Shown here: positions 44,846-54,980 of the stretch, piece after piece
Layout: each line of letters begins with the position of its first letter
Numbering within the stretch: position 1 is the stretch's first letter
NCBI GenBank assembly: GCA_009885955.1
Contig: VFJS01000076.1
Span: 1 to 56,452, forward strand
DNA: 56,452 nucleotides
DNA from: Spirochaetia bacterium
GTDB taxonomy: Bacteria; Spirochaetota; UBA4802; UBA5550
Direction of reading: 5' to 3'
The notes under the pieces: generated by a model
Databases searched by the model: none
Told to the model about the DNA's origin: nothing
Seen by the model: only the letters and a program-made list of their open reading frames with translations
Made by a program: the position numbers and the translations under genes

Positions 44846-46180
44846 CTACGGCTTATCATATTTTTTTCTCATCTCCTGGGAAGCGAGGTTGATAATAAAC
44901 ATATCAAGCAGTACCATTGCCACAAAAGCCTCGCATACAGGCCATACCCTTGAAACGATTGTCGGGTCACGCCTGGTGACAGCCGAGAGTAGGGCATCGG
45001 TCATCGATACCTTGTCTATGGTCTTCTGGTCCCTGGCAATCGTGGGGGTTGGTTTTATTGCAAGCTTCACAATAATGTCCTGGCCCGTGGTCAGTCCCCC
45101 CGTGATTCCGCCGCTGTCATTTTTATTAAAGACAACCTTGCCGTCTTTTATATACATCTGGTCATTGCACTGGCTTCCGGTCATGTCCTTTACCTTCATG
45201 CCGGCGCCGATTTCAACAGCCTTCACAGTCCCTATGCTGAGCATCCTCCCCAGTTCACCGTCGAGCTTGGAGAATACCGGTTCGCCGATGCCGGCGGGAA
45301 GCCCTGTTGCAACAACCTCGACGACACCTCCGCTTGAATCACCCTGGTCGCGTATCTTCAGAATTTTTTCATGCATGGCCCTGGCAGATTCCAGGTGAGG
45401 GCAGTTCAGGATATGATGAACTCCTTTTTCCGCGAGCGCGTCAATGTCCCTGGCATCAACCTCCTTAGGCTTAATGCCGGGCACCATCTTTTCAATTTCA
45501 GCAAGCACTGCCATCTTCTCAAAAAAACGCATCCCCTGCTTTATTCTCCCCTCTTTGTACACAAGGGTATACACGGGATCATTTTCTCTTCTGTATTCCT
45601 TGAAATCATCAACCCTCTTTTTTATGGTTTTATAATCCACCTCGGGCATCGCAATACCGGCCGCCTCCTTTACAAAGGAGAATACATCTATCCCGTGATC
45701 CTTCAATATTCTTTTTGCCACGGTACCTGCTGCGACAATCGTTGAAGTATAACGCCCGCTGAAAATCCCCGCGCCTATTGAATCGTCCCACTGCCCGTAT
45801 TTCTGATATGAAGCATAGGAAGCATGGCCCGGCCTGGGAGTGCGGTTTGTCACCCGGTACTGTTCAATATGTTCAAAGTGCCTGTCCATGTTGGGAATCA
45901 GTATAACCATGGGCGTTCCGTTTGTATACCCTTCATTTTTAAAGCCTGTCATGGTATCGGCTGCATTGACTCCATTAAATATGACAGGGATGTCAGGCTC
46001 ACGCCTTGGTGACGAGAGTTCTCCCTGCCCCGGCTTCCTCTGAAGCAGGTCGGAATAGATTTCATCCTCCCGTATCAATATACCCGACGGAACCCCCTGA
46101 ATATGTGTTGTCAATCCTTCCTGGTAGGACCCGCCTGCAACGGTAACCTGAAAAAAACGGCCATAACTGCATCCTATCAT
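44846..46180 (-). CDS. aroC: Chorismate synthase homologue with altered active site
   Basis: 444 residues from the ATG at 46178-46180, chosen for AGGAG 8 bases upstream; the longer frame lacks one. The overall fold is AroC: GVPSGI, SSPRREPD, RPGHASYASYQKYG (second conserved His retained), GVVEVVATGLPAGIGEPVFSKLD, NDSGGITGGLTTG and IKPTPTI. Three signatures of active AroC are changed: FGESHG is AGGSYQ (His replaced by Tyr), RSSARETA is RYTSTIVAAG, and GRHDPC is TRRDPT. It is also longer than most AroC (350-390) through an insertion around residues 170-270. It could be a divergent but active enzyme or a repurposed paralogue. It heads the run with ribF and ogt. Confidence 0.8.
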   Translation of the reverse strand: MIGCSYGRFFQVTVAGGSYQEGLTTHIQGVPSGILIREDEIYSDLLQRKPGQGELSSPRREPDIPVIFNGVNAADTMTGFKNEGYTNGTPMVILIPNMDRHFEHIEQYRVTNRTPRPGHASYASYQKYGQWDDSIGAGIFSGRYTSTIVAAGTVAKRILKDHGIDVFSFVKEAAGIAMPEVDYKTIKKRVDDFKEYRRENDPVYTLVYKEGRIKQGMRFFEKMAVLAEIEKMVPGIKPKEVDARDIDALAEKGVHHILNCPHLESARAMHEKILKIRDQGDSSGGVVEVVATGLPAGIGEPVFSKLDGELGRMLSIGTVKAVEIGAGMKVKDMTGSQCNDQMYIKDGKVVFNKNDSGGITGGLTTGQDIIVKLAIKPTPTIARDQKTIDKVSMTDALLSAVTRRDPTIVSRVWPVCEAFVAMVLLDMFIINLASQEMRKKYDKP

Positions 46181-46317
46181 TGATAAACTCCTGTTGATAA
46201 TTGAAATTATATTTTTGGCATTATTAAAAAATTTTTGATATATAAATTTAATTTCATTAAATTTCATGTCAAGTTATATTAGATAGTATTTAAATTGTCC
46301 TTGATTTTTTTATCAGG

Positions 46318-46479
46318 GATGACAGACTGAATAAATGCAGACCGTGTCCCCATGCCTGCGGAGCCGACAGGACATTAAGCGGGGCGGCCGATTACCCCGA
46401 AGTTGCCATGAAAGCTCTTGAGATCATGCATCAGCAGGCGGGAGACCTGGTAATAGACAATAACGGGAGAAGAATGTGA
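46318..46479 (+). pseudogene. Remnant of a radical-SAM activating-enzyme-like gene
   Basis: One frame (53 codons, TGA at 46477-46479) encodes CRPCPHACGADRT near its start and AADYPEVAMKALEIMHQQAGDL after it. The first piece matches the N-terminal Cys-rich region (CxxCPxxCxxxR) and the second the central YPEVAKxAIxEMxxQxG segment of radical-SAM proteins annotated as pyruvate-formate-lyase activating-enzyme-like (COG1313 type). In intact proteins these are separated by well over a hundred residues, including the CxxxCxxC cluster, which is missing. So an internal deletion and a premature stop have destroyed the gene. No ATG or ribosome binding site leads it. Downstream DNA to 46560 may hold more debris. 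The rest of the 46181-46579 gap is empty. Confidence 0.6.
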
Positions 46480-46579
46480 CCATGCTTTTGATTCTGCAGT
46501 TAAGGCCTGGATTAGAAGAATTGACAATGGAAAGAGAGGAAGGTTTTAGATACAGAAAATTTAATTATCCGGATGTATC

Positions 46580-46957
46580 TTATATTTTTACGACATTATC
46601 ACCCTTTTTTTTTATATAGTCCACAGATTCATCAAGTGTGTGAAAAAGTTTCAGGTACCGCTCCATCTGGACAACGTCAAAAACCTGCTGTATTGACTCA
46701 TTATTACAGTAAAGGGCCATTCTCTTTCCATTTGAATGAATCCCCTTATTTATTGATACAAGGAGTGATATTCCCATTGAGTCTATGTAGGTAACATTAT
46801 TCAGATCAATAATCAGGGAAGGGTGATTCAATTCTGCTAATTTGATATCAATTTCTTTCAGAATTTTAGGGGAATTTTTTAAATCGAGCTCGTCAACAGT
46901 TAACGTCAAAACCAGACAGGTGTTATAAGTATTTAATTGAAAAAAATTTTTTTCCAT
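46580..46957 (-). CDS. STAS-domain anti-sigma factor antagonist-like protein
   Basis: 125 residues with a single STAS domain. NHPSLIIDLNNVTYIDSMGISLLVSINKGIHSNGKRMALYCNN contains the conserved DSxG with the phosphorylatable serine (YIDSMG). Such proteins bind a partner kinase or sigma-factor regulator; no partner kinase is next to it. It is alone between the pseudogene region and the PilZ-like gene. The upstream 46958-47102 gap is plain AT-rich. Confidence 0.88.
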   Translation of the reverse strand: MEKNFFQLNTYNTCLVLTLTVDELDLKNSPKILKEIDIKLAELNHPSLIIDLNNVTYIDSMGISLLVSINKGIHSNGKRMALYCNNESIQQVFDVVQMERYLKLFHTLDESVDYIKKKGDNVVKI

Positions 46958-47102
46958 AAAGGGACAATCGGGATCAAACTACTATTATGATATTATATTT
47001 TCTCTTGCTGTAAAAACAATGTCATAACTAAAATAATACCGATTCTATAATTTGTCAATAATAATTTTTTAAATTGACAGTCAAAAAAAAATTAACCCCT
47101 CT

Positions 47103-47738
47103 CTATTCGCGATATATTCCGAAGATATAATCGAGCAGCCTGTTGCGTTCCTTGTCGCTCATGCCGACATATGAAATTTCATAAAGCTTTTCATTATTTT
47201 CAATGACAGGTTTAACCTTCCCGACAAGCTCCAGATCCTCATTGTTGATAAGAACATGCCCCTTATAAAACAGTTCATGGGAAAGTTCATCGGTACATTT
47301 TATGACCGCCGATCTGTCTGCAAGCTTAACAATAGTCCCATAGTGAAAATCCACTTTTTCCGAGGTAAAGCTCTTGCCCTTCCCCCTGGTTTCAAAAACA
47401 AAAAATTTAATCGGCAGATCGACATCGGCAGTGAGGCACATCCTGTCATTGCTCCTGATAATGTGGTCAGTGTGCCTGAAAAAAAGGACCTTTTCCCTTG
47501 AATCAATTCTCCCTATAGCTTCCAGGTCAAAGTTATATGATGCCACATCCTCAACCCAGAGGTACGCCTGGATCTTATCTCCATCTGTAATGAAATTAAA
47601 AAAATCATTTTCTGCGGTTAGTCCAAAAAAATTATCATTATTGTCTATCACGGTAAGCCTTGTATAGCCGAAACCCTGTTTATAGACCCTGATGATGCTA
47701 CCCATTGAAATTTTTCTGGTGGAATCAATTTTTTTCAT
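47103..47738 (-). CDS. PilZ-like c-di-GMP effector (YcgR type, divergent)
   Basis: 211 residues, no signal peptide. The first ~90 residues resemble a YcgR-type N-terminal beta-barrel (GSIIRVYKQGFGYTRLTVIDNNDNFFGLTAEN). The second half could be a PilZ domain: RSNDRMCLTADVDLPIKFFVFE (RxxxR-like at the start) and at the end MSDKERNRLLDYIFGIYRE, the family's terminal helix. The D/NxSxxG part of PilZ is not clear, so binding of c-di-GMP is not certain. It shares a transcript with the aminotransferase upstream (11-bp gap). With GGDEF (53014) and HD-GYP (13164) it would complete a synthesis-breakdown-response set. Confidence 0.55.
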   Translation of the reverse strand: MKKIDSTRKISMGSIIRVYKQGFGYTRLTVIDNNDNFFGLTAENDFFNFITDGDKIQAYLWVEDVASYNFDLEAIGRIDSREKVLFFRHTDHIIRSNDRMCLTADVDLPIKFFVFETRGKGKSFTSEKVDFHYGTIVKLADRSAVIKCTDELSHELFYKGHVLINNEDLELVGKVKPVIENNEKLYEISYVGMSDKERNRLLDYIFGIYRE

Positions 47739-47749
47739 ATAGGTACAGG

Positions 47750-48919
47750 TTAAATGCTTTTTATCGCTTCACTGAATTTTTCAATAGACCTGCTGATAGT
47801 ATCTTCAGAAACACAGAAGGCAATTCTGAAATAGCCGGGCTTTCCAAAGCCTGTCCCGGGTACGGTGAGTATATTAAACTTCTGAAGATGGCCGACAAAT
47901 TTTATATCATCGGCTATCGGCGACTTGCAGAATATATAAAAGGCCCCTTCAGGTTTGACAAATTCATATCCGGCAGACTCAAGTCCTTTGATAAAGATAT
48001 CCCTTCTTCTCCGGTAAATATCAACATTAACATTGACAGAACTGAGTTCCGCCACAACCCTCTGCATAAGGCCAGGCGCATTTACGAATCCAAGAATCCT
48101 GTTGGAAAGAATCAATCCGTTCATTAACAAGCTGAAACCTGAACATTTCGGATTTGCGCATAGATATCCGATCCGCTCCCCGGGAATTGAAAGTGATTTC
48201 GAATAGGACGTTGCAATGATTGACTGGTCATAATGTTTTAATATGCTGGGCACATGAATATTATCATAGACAATTTCCCTGTAGGGCTCATCGGCAATGA
48301 GAAAAATCTCCTTTGTGGCGCTTTTCCTGAGCATCCCGGAAAGTTCAGAAATTTCTTTTTCAGAGTATACTTTACCTGTAGGATTGTTCGGCGAGTTAAT
48401 AAGTACGGCCTTGGTCTTCGATGTTATTGCCCTCTCTATATTTCCAATGTTCAGGGAGAAATCATCGTTAGAGTCAACAAGAACCATCTCTCCCCGGTGA
48501 TTATTGATATAAAATCCATATTCAACAAAATACGGCCTTATAACAATTACCTGATCCCCTGGATTTAAAATTGTCTTGAATATTACATTGAGCCCTCCGG
48601 CAGCTCCGCAGGTCATAACAATGCTGCTGCCGTCCAATGCTGTTTCATTATCCCTGGAAATTCTGGCGGCAATGGCCCCCCTGACATCGGTGAATCCGGC
48701 ATTGGGCATATACCCGTGCACTCCCGGAATTTTTTTATCAAGAAACTTTTTCACACTTTCAAAAAATTCCGCCGGCGGCTCAAGATCGGGATTCCCGAGA
48801 CTGAAGTCGAAAACATTTTTCTCTCCAAACTGAGCTTTAAGTTTCGCGCCTTCTTCAAACATTTTTCTGATCCACGATGATTTCTCCATGGATTCCATGA
48901 TTTCATTCGAAATTGACAT
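47750..48919 (-). CDS. Class I/II aminotransferase (aspartate aminotransferase-like)
   Basis: 389 residues, pyridoxal-phosphate enzyme. Characteristic features are NPTGKVYSEKEISEL, LIADEPYREIVYD, and SYSKSLSIPGERIGYL, where the Lys after SYS is the PLP Schiff-base lysine; later come GAFYIFCK and FRIAFCVSEDTI (the Arg binds the substrate carboxylate). Substrate is not predictable; aspartate-type or MocR-independent alanine-type are candidates. It opens the pair with the PilZ-like gene. The ATG has GGAGCGG upstream. Confidence 0.9.
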   Translation of the reverse strand: MSISNEIMESMEKSSWIRKMFEEGAKLKAQFGEKNVFDFSLGNPDLEPPAEFFESVKKFLDKKIPGVHGYMPNAGFTDVRGAIAARISRDNETALDGSSIVMTCGAAGGLNVIFKTILNPGDQVIVIRPYFVEYGFYINNHRGEMVLVDSNDDFSLNIGNIERAITSKTKAVLINSPNNPTGKVYSEKEISELSGMLRKSATKEIFLIADEPYREIVYDNIHVPSILKHYDQSIIATSYSKSLSIPGERIGYLCANPKCSGFSLLMNGLILSNRILGFVNAPGLMQRVVAELSSVNVNVDIYRRRRDIFIKGLESAGYEFVKPEGAFYIFCKSPIADDIKFVGHLQKFNILTVPGTGFGKPGYFRIAFCVSEDTISRSIEKFSEAIKSI

Positions 48920-48964
48920 GACCGCTCCTTGACCGTTGTAAACCTTGCTGCATGGTTAGATTAA

Positions 48965-49705
48965 TCAGTTCTGCTTTCTGGCTTTTACCCTTGCAATATT
49001 TTTAAGTATTACAGGATTGTTGATATCAAACTCACCGGCCTTTAAAAAAAATTCCAGTGCCTTCTTATTGTTCCCCAGCTTTTCATAGGTTACTGCAAGG
49101 TTGTTCAATATTTCAGGCGAATGAGAATTTAATTCATTGGCGATTGAAAATGCTGTGTTGGCCTGACTTGTTTTTTTCAAACCAAGCAGGGCTATCCCCA
49201 GATCGTTATATGAAATATACAGATCGGGATTAATGGAATTCGCCTTTTCAAAATTTTCTATAGCCTTCGCATAGTTCCTGGAAATGAGATTGATCTTACC
49301 CAGAATGTAATACACCATGGGTGATTCACTCATTGACTGAGCCTTTCTTGCAATTTTCTCCGCATCAATTAATTTTTTTGATTCAATCAGGATCATGGCA
49401 AGGTCAATATAGGGGTCGACTGAATCCTTTTTTATCTCCATGCATTTTCTCAGATGGATTGAAGCCGTATCCCTGTTCCCCAGTTTCCATAATGCATGTG
49501 CTGCCAGATAGCGTAAATTGTAATTCGGCGATCCCTGTTTAAAATCATCGGCAGTGTTCAATTCTTCGGAAATTTTCTTTATTGAATCCTTATAATTCTT
49601 TTCCTGAAATAATTTTAAAGCCTCGGTATATGAGGCTGACGCGCTCACGGTAAAAGAAACGATAGCCAGTGCCGCTATCATGATTATACTCAAATTGAAA
49701 TGCAT
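48965..49705 (-). CDS. Exported TPR-repeat protein
   Basis: 246 residues. Signal peptide MHFNLSIIMIAALAIVSFTVSASA, followed by at least five TPR units, for example YTEALKLFQEKNYKDSIKKI, ESPMVYYILGKINLISRNYAKAIENFEKANSINPDLYISYNDLGIALLGLKKT (parts of consecutive repeats) and NLAVTYEKLGNNKKALEFFLKAGEFDINN. It is predicted periplasmic or outer-membrane-associated. The gene stands alone on the minus strand, between ppdK and the aminotransferase. Confidence 0.85.
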   Translation of the reverse strand: MHFNLSIIMIAALAIVSFTVSASASYTEALKLFQEKNYKDSIKKISEELNTADDFKQGSPNYNLRYLAAHALWKLGNRDTASIHLRKCMEIKKDSVDPYIDLAMILIESKKLIDAEKIARKAQSMSESPMVYYILGKINLISRNYAKAIENFEKANSINPDLYISYNDLGIALLGLKKTSQANTAFSIANELNSHSPEILNNLAVTYEKLGNNKKALEFFLKAGEFDINNPVILKNIARVKARKQN

Positions 49706-49829
49706 ATTGTATGCCTCTATAAAATAATAATCTCAAAAAATCAATCATCCTATCTGTGTACTATCTGTACCCGCTGCAGAAATGATTAAGAATGCGTGAT
49801 ATTATGGGGTTGTTTAAAGTCAGCCGCTG

Positions 49830-49904
49830 AGACTCCAATGCGCAGATTTTGAAATGATTTAATATCCTTTCTCTGTGTCTCTGTGCCTCAGTGGCAGAAT
49901 TTTC
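49830..49904. repeat. Degenerate inverted phrase element
   Basis: The right arm CTCTGTGTCTCTGTGCCTCAGTGGC (49870-49894) is the CTCTGTGCCTC phrase seen again at 55096-55120. The left side, GCCGCTGAGACTCCAATGCGCAG (about 49822-49844), is a weak reverse-complement match. It occupies the gap between ppdK and the TPR gene (49706-49941), which has no gene. Confidence 0.4.
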
Positions 49905-49941
49905 TTAATGGCATAAACAGCCCGATGTATAATCTCTCCCG

Positions 49942-52653
49942 TTACGTGTTTTTTAATGCGGCATGGGCCGCGGCAAGCCTTGCCACCGGTACGCGGAACG
50001 GCGAGCAGCTTACATAGTCAAACCCGGAAAGATGACAGAACTCAATGGAACTCGGGTCTCCGCCATGTTCACCGCATATGCCGATTTTAAGATTCGGTTT
50101 TTTTCCACGGCCTTTTTCAACAGCAATCTTTATCAGCTGGCCCACACCCTGCCTGTCCAATACCCTGAAGGGGTCAGCCGGGAGAATCTTCTTGTCTATA
50201 TATTCGGGCAGAAAAGATCCGGAGTCGTCACGGCTGTACCCGAAGGTCATCTGTGTAAGATCATTGGTCCCGAAGGAGAAAAATTCGGCCTCGGCAGCTA
50301 TTTCATCAGCTATTAATGCTGCCCGGGGTATTTCAATCATTGTCCCGACAAGGTAATCGACTTTTATTCCCTGTTCTTTAAATACTGTTTCGGCAGTACT
50401 GATTATTAACTCCTTCTGCATGGTAAACTCCTTTATTGTCCCTACAAGGGGAACCATTACCTCGGGCTTTGCATTTACCCCCTCCTTTTTCAGGCGGCAC
50501 GCAGCTTCAAAAATGGCCCTTGACTGCATCTCGGTTATCTCAGGGTAGGTTATCCCGAGACGGCATCCCCTGTGCCCCAGCATGGGGTTGAACTCGTGAA
50601 GTGAATCAACCTTTGTTTTTACCTCCTCAGGCGAGATCCCCATCTCCTTTGCCATCTGCTTCTGGTTCTCAAATTCATGCGGTACAAATTCATGGAGCGG
50701 CGGGTCCAGGAGCCTGATGGTTACGCCGAATCCTTCCATGGCCTTCAGGATGCCGTAAAAATCGTCCCTCTGCATTGGAAGGATCTTCGTGAGGGCTTTC
50801 TGCCTCCCCTCCTTGTCATTAGAGAGAATCATCTCCCTTACTGCCTTTATCCGGTCGCCTTCGAAGAACATATGCTCGGTTCTGCAGAGGCCTATACCCT
50901 GGGCGCCGAATTCCCTTGCTATTTTCGCATCATTGGGCGTATCAGCATTGGTCCGTATTGTCAGTTTCCTGGCCTCGTCAGCCCATTCAATGATCTTAAG
51001 AAAATTCCCGGATAACTTTGCATCAACGGTTTTAACTTCACCCTTCATCACCTGCCCGGTGGAACCGTCGAGTGAAATGAAATCACCCTGTTTAATAATC
51101 AGGCTTCCAACCTTCATCTGCTTTTTTGAATAATCAATCTCAAGGGCGCCGCAGCCCGATACGCAGCATTTTCCCATACCCCTTGCTACAACAGCCGCAT
51201 GCGATGTCATCCCGCCCCTCTGGGTCAGGATCCCCCTGGCTGCTGACATGCCTTTCAAATCCTCGGGCGAGGTTTCAATACGCACAAGAATGACCTTCTC
51301 CCCTTTTTTTGCCCATGCCTCCGCGTCATCGGCATTGAAAACAACCTTACCGGTTGCGGCGCCGGGAGATGCAGGCAGCCCCTTTCCAATGACCTCCTTT
51401 TTTGCGCCCGGATCAAAGGTGGGATGCAGAAGCTGTTCAAGGGAATCGGGATCCACCCTGAGCACCGCGGTTTTTTTATCGATAAGGCCCTCCCCTACCA
51501 TGTCAACGGCAATTCTCACTGCAGCCGCGGCAGTCCTTTTACCGGTCCTGGTCTGGAGCATCCATAGCTTCTTATCCTGAATGGTAAACTCAATATCCTG
51601 CATTTCCTTATAATGCTTTTCAAGTTTCAAATAAATATCCTGCAGATCTTTATATGCCCCGGGCATATTCTCTTCAAGAGAGTAGAACTTCGATTTTCTG
51701 TCATCTTCAGAAATTCCATTGCTCACTGCCCATTTCTTCGAGCCTTCAACTGTTACCTGCTGTGGAGTCCGTATCCCCGCGACAACATCCTCACCCTGGG
51801 CATTGATTAGGTACTCGCCGTAAAATGCATTTTCTCCGGTCGACGGATCCCTTGTAAATGCAACCCCTGTGGCGCATGTTGTCCCCATGTTGCCGAAAAC
51901 CATGGCCTGGATATTCACCGCAGTACCCCAGCTGTCATCAAAGCCGTGCATCTTCCGGTAAAAATCGGCCCTTTCATTATGCCAGGATCCGAAAACCGCG
52001 CCAACCGCGCCCCATAGCTGTTCCCCGGGATCAGCGGGGAAGTCCTTACCGAGCCTCTTTTTAATCTCCATTTTAAATCTCTTTACAAGCTCTTTAAGAT
52101 CTTCAACGGTAAGTTCCAGGTCCTCTTTGACATGTTTTTCCTCTTTAATTTTATCCATTATCTCTTCAAAGGGATCAATGTCATCCTTATTTTCAGGCTT
52201 AAGGCCCATGACAACATCGCCATACATCTGGACAAATCTCCTGTAGGAATCCCATCCGAATCTTTCATTATTAGTTTTTTTGATAATGCCATTCACTGTC
52301 TCATCGTTCAGGCCGAGGTTCAATACGGTATCCATCATGCCCGGCATGGAAACCCTGGCCCCGGATCTTACCGATACAAGAAGGGGGTTCTGGCTGTCGC
52401 CGAACTTTGCCCCCATGATGGCTTCAACCTTTTTCATTGCATCATTTACATCCTTTTCAAGGCCTTCAGGAAATTTACTCTTGTTTTTATAATACTCTGT
52501 GCAGACTTCAGTTGTAATCGTAAACCCGGCCGGTACCGGCACTCCAAGATTTGACATCTCGGCAAGATTGGCCCCTTTACCGCCAAGGAGATTTTTCATT
52601 TGGGCGCTGCCTTCTGAACTGCCTCCTCCAAAATTGTACACTCTTTTTGTCAT
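49942..52653 (-). CDS. ppdK: Pyruvate, phosphate dikinase
   Basis: 903 residues from the ATG at 52651-52653 (AGGAG 8 bases upstream); an upstream frame is open but has no site. The enzyme interconverts pyruvate + ATP + Pi and PEP + AMP + PPi, for gluconeogenesis or PPi-linked glycolysis. There is an N-terminal ATP-grasp domain ([51 protein letters not shown]); a central phospho-His domain ([25 protein letters not shown], the phosphorylated His in TSHAA); and a C-terminal PEP/pyruvate barrel ([62 protein letters not shown]). It is monocistronic. Confidence 0.96.
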   Translation of the reverse strand: MTKRVYNFGGGSSEGSAQMKNLLGGKGANLAEMSNLGVPVPAGFTITTEVCTEYYKNKSKFPEGLEKDVNDAMKKVEAIMGAKFGDSQNPLLVSVRSGARVSMPGMMDTVLNLGLNDETVNGIIKKTNNERFGWDSYRRFVQMYGDVVMGLKPENKDDIDPFEEIMDKIKEEKHVKEDLELTVEDLKELVKRFKMEIKKRLGKDFPADPGEQLWGAVGAVFGSWHNERADFYRKMHGFDDSWGTAVNIQAMVFGNMGTTCATGVAFTRDPSTGENAFYGEYLINAQGEDVVAGIRTPQQVTVEGSKKWAVSNGISEDDRKSKFYSLEENMPGAYKDLQDIYLKLEKHYKEMQDIEFTIQDKKLWMLQTRTGKRTAAAAVRIAVDMVGEGLIDKKTAVLRVDPDSLEQLLHPTFDPGAKKEVIGKGLPASPGAATGKVVFNADDAEAWAKKGEKVILVRIETSPEDLKGMSAARGILTQRGGMTSHAAVVARGMGKCCVSGCGALEIDYSKKQMKVGSLIIKQGDFISLDGSTGQVMKGEVKTVDAKLSGNFLKIIEWADEARKLTIRTNADTPNDAKIAREFGAQGIGLCRTEHMFFEGDRIKAVREMILSNDKEGRQKALTKILPMQRDDFYGILKAMEGFGVTIRLLDPPLHEFVPHEFENQKQMAKEMGISPEEVKTKVDSLHEFNPMLGHRGCRLGITYPEITEMQSRAIFEAACRLKKEGVNAKPEVMVPLVGTIKEFTMQKELIISTAETVFKEQGIKVDYLVGTMIEIPRAALIADEIAAEAEFFSFGTNDLTQMTFGYSRDDSGSFLPEYIDKKILPADPFRVLDRQGVGQLIKIAVEKGRGKKPNLKIGICGEHGGDPSSIEFCHLSGFDYVSCSPFRVPVARLAAAHAALKNT

Positions 52654-53013
52654 ACTATCACTCCTGATACCAAAAATTGGTTTATTAAGTTTAAAAAAAT
52701 AATTCCGTTTTTTCAGAAAAAATATAATAGGGAAACCACGAATAATCAAAACAGCTGGATCCCTTGAGGGCATAATTATTCAAAAAAATCAGATTTAACT
52801 ATATTATTTTAATGATAATTCTGATTTTTGAGGCACCAATAAGTAAATTATAAATATAACTTATTCAGATGTAAAGATTTTTTTATTAATTTATCCACAG
52901 TCCTTGAAAAAATTGAAATTTTACCATTGACATGTTTGTTCAAAAAACATTCATAATTACTTGATCATTAAATATTATTTACTAAAAAATACAAAAAAAC
53001 CGATTAATCTATA
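52654..53013. other. 360-bp divergent region between ppdK and GGDEF genes
   Basis: AT-rich. A 10-bp inverted repeat AAAAATCAGA (52784-52793) / TCTGATTTTT (52820-52829) could be a weak hairpin. TTGACA (52927-52932) is a candidate -35 for the GGDEF gene; a short palindrome ATGTTT/AAACAT overlaps the following spacer, with a CATAAT 19 bases after the -35. No gene here. Confidence 0.4.
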
Positions 53014-54099
53014 ATGGGCAATAATGAAATAAAAAATCCGGTTGAGACCATAAATGCCGAAGATCTGGAAGAATTGGAGAAGAAGATATACGACCTCAAA
53101 AATCTTATCGGGCTTGGCATAAGCCTTTCATCCAATCTTGAATTTGAAAGTCTTGTTGAATCAGTACTTTACAGCTGCATCGGCCGCATGATCATTGATA
53201 AAATTGCGATTCTCCTTGAACCTGACATTGATTCCGACAATTTTGTTGTTCATATGTCAAAGGGATATGATGATGAAAATATCCTTAAAACACTTGTTAT
53301 CAATGAAAATTCACCTATAATCAATTATCTGAAAATCAACACGATACCGCTTGAATTCGATTCGTTGAAAGAATTTCCTGATCTGATAAACGATATGGAA
53401 AAGATGAATATTCTTTACCCGAAGCTGATTGTCCCGATGAAATCTAAAAATATTTTCAATGGCATACTTGTGCTCGGTGAAAAATACAATGGCGAAGACT
53501 ATACGGTAAATGAAAAGGAATTCATGCTCGACCTCGGGAAATTCGCAGCCATAGCGGTTGAGAATTCAAGGCTCTACCAGATGGCCACCATGGACAGGAT
53601 GACAAAATTGTTCATCCATCACTATTTCCATGAAAGGCTCACCGAGGAGATTAGAAGAGCCAACAAAGACAATACGCCAATATCCATGATCATGCTCGAT
53701 ATAGACCACTTCAAATTCTTTAATGATAATTACGGCCACCAGCAGGGCGATACGGTGCTGAAAGAGACAGCCGGAATAATTAAAAAACTTGTAAGAAACA
53801 TGGACATTGCAGCCCGGTACGGGGGCGAAGAATTTTCCATTATTCTGCCGAAAACAGAGCTCGAAGATGCAATTCACGCTGCCAACAGAATCAGGAAAGA
53901 GATAGAACATCATGAATATCCCGGGCAGACGGATCCCCTCCATATAACGGTGAGCCTGGGCGTCGCCCAGTACAATGTGAAAATAGACAAAGAAAACAAG
54001 GATTTCATAGAAAGGGCCGACAGGGCGCTATATAAGGCCAAGATGAGCGGAAGAAACAAAGTTGTTGCTCATAAGGAAAATTTGCATACCGGGGAATAA
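53014..54099 (+). CDS. GAF-GGDEF diguanylate cyclase
   Basis: 361 residues. A short helix, a GAF-like sensor (about 30-190) and a C-terminal GGDEF domain (about 200-355): MTKLFIHHYFHERL, MIMLDIDHFKFFND, RYGGEEFSIILP with the active-site GGEEF, and the I-site RNMD five residues before it, so product inhibition is likely. It makes c-di-GMP, opposing the HD-GYP enzyme at 13164. The following TPR gene starts 3 bp later, so the two form one transcript. Confidence 0.93.
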   Translation: MGNNEIKNPVETINAEDLEELEKKIYDLKNLIGLGISLSSNLEFESLVESVLYSCIGRMIIDKIAILLEPDIDSDNFVVHMSKGYDDENILKTLVINENSPIINYLKINTIPLEFDSLKEFPDLINDMEKMNILYPKLIVPMKSKNIFNGILVLGEKYNGEDYTVNEKEFMLDLGKFAAIAVENSRLYQMATMDRMTKLFIHHYFHERLTEEIRRANKDNTPISMIMLDIDHFKFFNDNYGHQQGDTVLKETAGIIKKLVRNMDIAARYGGEEFSIILPKTELEDAIHAANRIRKEIEHHEYPGQTDPLHITVSLGVAQYNVKIDKENKDFIERADRALYKAKMSGRNKVVAHKENLHTGE

Positions 54100-54102
54100 T
54101 GA

Positions 54103-54963
54103 ATGGGGCAGGAGTCAGTCGTAAAAAAATTTAATACCGCCATACAGTTTGAAAAGGACGGTAACTATTCCAGGGCAATGGAGGAATACCTGGCTATCCT
54201 GAAAATTGACCCCAGGTGCAGGGAAGCCTATATCAATCTCGGCTCCCTGTATTCCAGAATGAACCGCCTGAAACATGCAATGGCCTGTTATGAAAAAGCG
54301 CTCTCCATCCATCCTGATTTTCTCACGTATTTCAACATCGGGAGCATCCATTACAAAATGGTTAATTACAAAAAAGCTGTAATGAACCTGGAAAAATCAA
54401 AGTCCGCGAACAGCAAGTTTGTGCTTTCATCCCTTGTTCTCGGCCTCTGCTATAGCAAAATGGATAACTTCAAGGCTGCCGAAACCAATTTCAACGATGT
54501 GCTGAAAATTACCCCCCAGAACAAGGTGGCGCTCACCGCCCTTGCGATATTACTGTATAACCGAAAAAAATACGGGTTATCAGTACAATATCTTAATACC
54601 CTCATTGACCTGGATGGATCCAATGTAAAAATAAGGGAACTGAAGTCCTACCTACTCCTTAAAACAGGTGCAATAGATGAATCCGCTGAAGAGATAAAAT
54701 CTATTACAAAGATATCCGACGGCTATAAGTATTATGATGATTTTATCAAATCAGTCCCGGTAGAAGCCTTTGACGACAAATACGGAACAATAGATGAAAA
54801 AATTGAAATTTTAAAGGATACTGTTGATAAGGATAAAAAAAACCTGATATCTTTGAGCCTCTGCCACCTGTTCAAAGGAGAGACCGACAATGCCATCGAT
54901 TACCTGTTTCAGTATAAAAAGCATTCAACCGGAAAAACAGGCCTTACAGAAAAAGCCGTCTGA
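54103..54963 (+). CDS. TPR-repeat protein coupled to the diguanylate cyclase
   Basis: 286 residues, no signal peptide. It contains about four canonical TPR units (for example NTAIQFEKDGNYSRAMEEYLAILKIDPRC, REAYINLGSLYSRMNRLKHAMACYEKALSIHP, FNIGSIHYKMVNYKKAVMNLEKSKSANS), then a less regular helical region ending in a possible extra domain (YYDDFIKSVPVEAFDDKYGTIDEK). It probably provides a protein-binding platform for the GGDEF protein encoded just upstream (3-bp gap). Function not known. It is followed by the CTCTGTGCCTC phrase pair. Confidence 0.85.
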   Translation: MGQESVVKKFNTAIQFEKDGNYSRAMEEYLAILKIDPRCREAYINLGSLYSRMNRLKHAMACYEKALSIHPDFLTYFNIGSIHYKMVNYKKAVMNLEKSKSANSKFVLSSLVLGLCYSKMDNFKAAETNFNDVLKITPQNKVALTALAILLYNRKKYGLSVQYLNTLIDLDGSNVKIRELKSYLLLKTGAIDESAEEIKSITKISDGYKYYDDFIKSVPVEAFDDKYGTIDEKIEILKDTVDKDKKNLISLSLCHLFKGETDNAIDYLFQYKKHSTGKTGLTEKAV

Positions 54964-54980
54964 AAAAAAAAGAAAATTTT

